Positions 5,818-7,543 of a stretch of DNA of 7,543 nucleotides are shown in pieces. The position numbers and the translations under genes were made by a program. The stretch's first letter is position 1. Each line of letters begins with the position of its first letter. The stretch is from an uncultured Pirellulaceae bacterium. GTDB taxonomy: Bacteria; Planctomycetota; Planctomycetia; Pirellulales; Pirellulaceae. The stretch is taken from contig CAKQNH010000208.1 in NCBI GenBank assembly GCA_934255105.1, positions 1 to 7,543 of the forward strand. The letters run 5' to 3'. A model generated the notes under the pieces. It was not told the origin of the DNA. It made no database searches and saw only the letters and a program-made list of their open reading frames with translations.

Positions 5818-5865
5818 AATATCCGTACCAAACTATTCAGTTGAGCTGACTAATTAGAGAGCAGT

Positions 5866-6357
5866 CTAATCGGTGAGTTTGGCCATTCTGGCGGAAGCCG
5901 AGGCCACGACATCTGTGATGTCGATCTCCGTGCCGTCCGCCCATAGCGATTCAAGGTCGTAGAATTCGCGTGTCTCCTCATCGAACAAATGGACCACAAT
6001 ACTGCCGTAGTCGAGTACGATCCAGCGGCTTTCTTCGTAGCCCGCGACGCTCATCTTGCGCTCGTGTAGATCGTATTTGAGCACGCGATCAATCTCGCTG
6101 CTCATCGCCGCCAACTGGCGACGACTGGAGCCCGACGCGATCACAAAAAAATCGAACAGCGAAGTCTGCTCGGTCAAATCGAGCATAATGATGTCTTGGC
6201 CACGGTTCTCTGCGGCCGCTTGGACGGCCGCCAGCGCCATGCGGCGAGACTGTTCGAGCTGCTCTGGGGAGACTCGCACATTGCGAGATTCGACCTGGGG
6301 CAGGGCCGGAACTGGAGGCAAGATCTTTTTGTCTCGCTTGTTGGACTCTGGGGTCAT
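5866..6357 (-). CDS. rsfS: Ribosomal silencing factor RsfS (Iojap/RsfA family)
   Basis: RsfS binds ribosomal protein uL14 (L14) on the large subunit and blocks joining of the small subunit when nutrients are short. The family core is clear: ENRGQDIIMLDLTEQTSLFD, FFVIASGSSRRQLAAM, GYEESRWIVLDYGSIVVHLF and REFYDLESLWADG. From the ATG at 6357 the protein is 163 residues, with a lysine/proline-rich N-terminal extension of about 30 residues before the core. The frame is open upstream to an ATG at 6537, but that extra stretch has no family resemblance and contains a perfect TATAAT on this strand (6415-6410), which argues that it is promoter and leader. No good Shine-Dalgarno is seen at 6357. An inner ATG (about 6250, MALAAVQAAAENRG) is a further option. 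argS follows 48 bp downstream, probably in one operon, giving a translation-related unit. Confidence 0.92.
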   Translation of the reverse strand: MTPESNKRDKKILPPVPALPQVESRNVRVSPEQLEQSRRMALAAVQAAAENRGQDIIMLDLTEQTSLFDFFVIASGSSRRQLAAMSSEIDRVLKYDLHERKMSVAGYEESRWIVLDYGSIVVHLFDEETREFYDLESLWADGTEIDITDVVASASARMAKLTD

Positions 6358-6409
6358 AAGCAGTGCGGTCGATGGATAGCGTTGCAGGGAAGTCGATATT
6401 TGGCACCCG

Positions 6410-6438
6410 ATTATAGCGGATTCTCGATTTCTCACAGC
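6410..6438 (-). promoter_or_regulatory. Putative promoter for rsfS-argS
   Basis: The minus strand reads TATAAT at 6415-6410, a perfect -10 hexamer, about 53 bp before the ATG at 6357. The matching -35 region (around 6433-6438, GCTGTG) is poor, so the call rests on the -10 alone. It supports the shorter rsfS start, since a start at 6537 would place this box inside the coding region. Confidence 0.4.
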
Positions 6439-6637
6439 CGCTAATCGCAAAACTTTGCCGGTTGATTTGCAGGCCGCTTCCCAGATGATCGCAGGGGCCC
6501 CATGATAGCAGGGATTGCCTGACTCTCGATGATCCATTTGGGTAATCTAAGCGACGTCCATAGTCTGGCGACTTCGGCTACGACAGTAGATATTATCAAG
6601 ATAACAATTCTTCCCACGATACGAATGGAATTCCGCT

Positions 6638-7117
6638 ATGGCCGATTGGATCGAGGTGGGGGCCAAGGCACCCGCTTTTGCTTTGACGAGTGACACGGGT
6701 GAGAGGATCAAACTGAGCGATCTGGCCGGTTCGCCTGTCGTGCTCTACTTCTACCCCAAGGACGACACGCCAGGCTGCACGCGGCAAGCCTGTGCGTTTC
6801 GCGATCTGCACAGCCAACTCAAGCAAACCAATGCTGTCGTGCTGGGAGTCAGTCCCGATGATCTCGCTTCACACATCAAATTCCGCGATAAACACTCCCT
6901 CAACTTCCCGCTACTGGTCGATGTCGATCACAAAGTTGCTGAAAAATACGGGGCCTGGCGCGAAAAGAACATGTACGGCAAGAAGTCCATGGGAATCCAA
7001 CGCGCGACCTACCTTATCGATGCCGCTGGAAAAGTCGCCAAAGTGTGGAAACGCGTGCAAGTCGACGGGCATGACGCTCAAGTTCTCGAAGCGTTGCAGA
7101 GCCTGTCACAAGTGTGA
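6638..7117 (+). CDS. bcp: Thiol peroxidase, BCP/PrxQ-type peroxiredoxin
   Basis: This cytosolic enzyme reduces hydrogen peroxide and organic hydroperoxides, with thioredoxin as usual electron donor. The thioredoxin fold starts with GAKAPAFALTSDTGERIKLS, then VVLYFYPKDDTPGCTRQACA (34-53). Cys47 is the peroxidatic cysteine in the PxxxTxxC setting, and Cys52, five residues on, is the resolving cysteine of the atypical 2-Cys PrxQ/BCP class. Later family segments are VVLGVSPDD, HKVAEKYGAW and SMGIQRATYLID. At 159 residues the length is normal. The ATG at 6638 has GGAA at 6627-6630, seven bases upstream. TATTAT at 6591-6596 may be a -10, but no good -35 is seen. The gene diverges from rsfS across a 280-bp gap and is probably transcribed alone. 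There is no signal peptide. The family call is secure; the in vivo reductant is inferred. Confidence 0.96.
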   Translation: MADWIEVGAKAPAFALTSDTGERIKLSDLAGSPVVLYFYPKDDTPGCTRQACAFRDLHSQLKQTNAVVLGVSPDDLASHIKFRDKHSLNFPLLVDVDHKVAEKYGAWREKNMYGKKSMGIQRATYLIDAAGKVAKVWKRVQVDGHDAQVLEALQSLSQV

Positions 7118-7135
7118 GCAGCGAACCCACGCTGC
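7118..7135 (+). terminator. Possible terminator hairpin after bcp
   Basis: Immediately after the bcp stop, GCAGCG (7118-7123) and CGCTGC (7130-7135) form a perfect 6-bp GC-rich stem around loop AACCCA. C residues, not T residues, follow directly; a T-rich stretch begins only about 17 nt later. The hairpin may end or stabilise the bcp transcript but is not a standard intrinsic terminator. Confidence 0.3.
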
Positions 7136-7287
7136 CCCCTTGGCACGAGTTTTCGATTTTGATGATTTTACAGGTGACGCACTATTTGTTATTGAAACAT
7201 TTTAAAATGCGTTTCGATTGCGTTCACGGCTAGGGGTGCCCACGCTATGTTGGGTTAGCAACGTCTTTAACTACAGCGAGCAGTATC

Positions 7288-7543
7288 ATTTCCAGTATCG
7301 ATATCGCTATTATTGATTATCAAATGGGCAACTTGCGGAGCGTCCAGAAGGCGTTGGAGCACGTGGGCTACACAGCCACTGTAACTAGTCAGCCCGAGCA
7401 GATTGCGGCCGCCGACAAGGTTATCTTACCTGGAGTGGGAGCTTTCGGCGACGCCATGCGCGAGCTGAACCAGCGAGGCTTGGTGGCCCCAATTCGCGAA
7501 TCGATCGCGCGAGGGTGCCCCTTTTTAGGGATATGCCTTGGGC
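7288..7543 (+). CDS. hisH: Imidazole glycerol phosphate synthase glutaminase subunit, 5' part (continues beyond right edge)
   Basis: HisH releases ammonia from glutamine and passes it to HisF, which makes imidazole glycerol phosphate and AICAR in histidine synthesis. The visible 85 residues match the N-terminal half of a class I glutamine amidotransferase: IAIIDYQMGNLRSVQKALEH, then KVILPGVGAFGDAM with the oxyanion-strand PGVGAFG (48-54), and CPFLGICLG, in which Cys83 is the nucleophile. The His/Glu partners lie beyond the edge. The start is a problem: from the in-frame stop at 7231-7233 to the IAIIDY strand there is no ATG, GTG, TTG or CTG. The position given uses ATT at 7288, which fits the family length; ATC at 7285 or ACG at 7261 are alternatives, and the first ATG (7324) would delete the first beta strand. 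A weak promoter candidate (TTCACG 7223-7228, 17 bp, TATGTT 7246-7251) lies upstream. Confidence 0.9.
   Translation, partial: MSSIDIAIIDYQMGNLRSVQKALEHVGYTATVTSQPEQIAAADKVILPGVGAFGDAMRELNQRGLVAPIRESIARGCPFLGICLG

Noticed and set aside
6358..6537. 60-residue N-terminal extension of rsfS from the ATG at 6537
   Set aside because: It has no RsfS resemblance and contains a perfect TATAAT on the coding strand, so it is more likely promoter and leader DNA.

Overview
The window looks like a chromosomal stretch from a planctomycete, probably a relative of Rhodopirellula/Blastopirellula (Pirellulaceae). This is inferred from moderately high GC, short mostly monocistronic or two-gene units in alternating orientation, weak Shine-Dalgarno signals, a UVR-motif protein and a Gly/Pro-rich secreted protein of types I associate with that phylum, and an ArgRS with a long extra helical insertion. 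No database search was possible, so the taxonomy is a judgement.

Layout from left to right: (1) the 5' part of an APH-like phosphotransferase on the minus strand, running off the left edge; (2) divergent from it, a zinc-ribbon plus TerB-like protein; (3) a UVR-motif protein on the plus strand; (4) a convergent gap holding two perfect REP-like hairpins and a decayed third; (5) a minus-strand secreted Gly/Pro-rich protein, possibly preceded by a tiny coupled ORF; (6) panD (aspartate 1-decarboxylase, plus), bracketed on both sides by ~100-bp elements with perfect 24-bp inverted ends; (7) a minus-strand pair, rsfS then argS; (8) divergent from rsfS, a bcp-type peroxiredoxin (plus); (9) the 5' part of hisH, running off the right edge just after its catalytic cysteine.

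Functionally this is mostly housekeeping: pantothenate/CoA precursor supply (panD), translation (argS, rsfS), peroxide defence (bcp) and histidine synthesis (hisH), mixed with lineage-type proteins of unknown role. I see no defence island, phage, CRISPR array, rRNA or tRNA. The most notable non-genic signals are two families of REP-like palindromic repeats. One has a GTAG tetranucleotide directly before its palindrome; the other occurs as two inverted pairs flanking panD and may have supplied the start of a small ORF. hisH has no ATG, GTG, TTG or CTG codon that could start a full-length protein.
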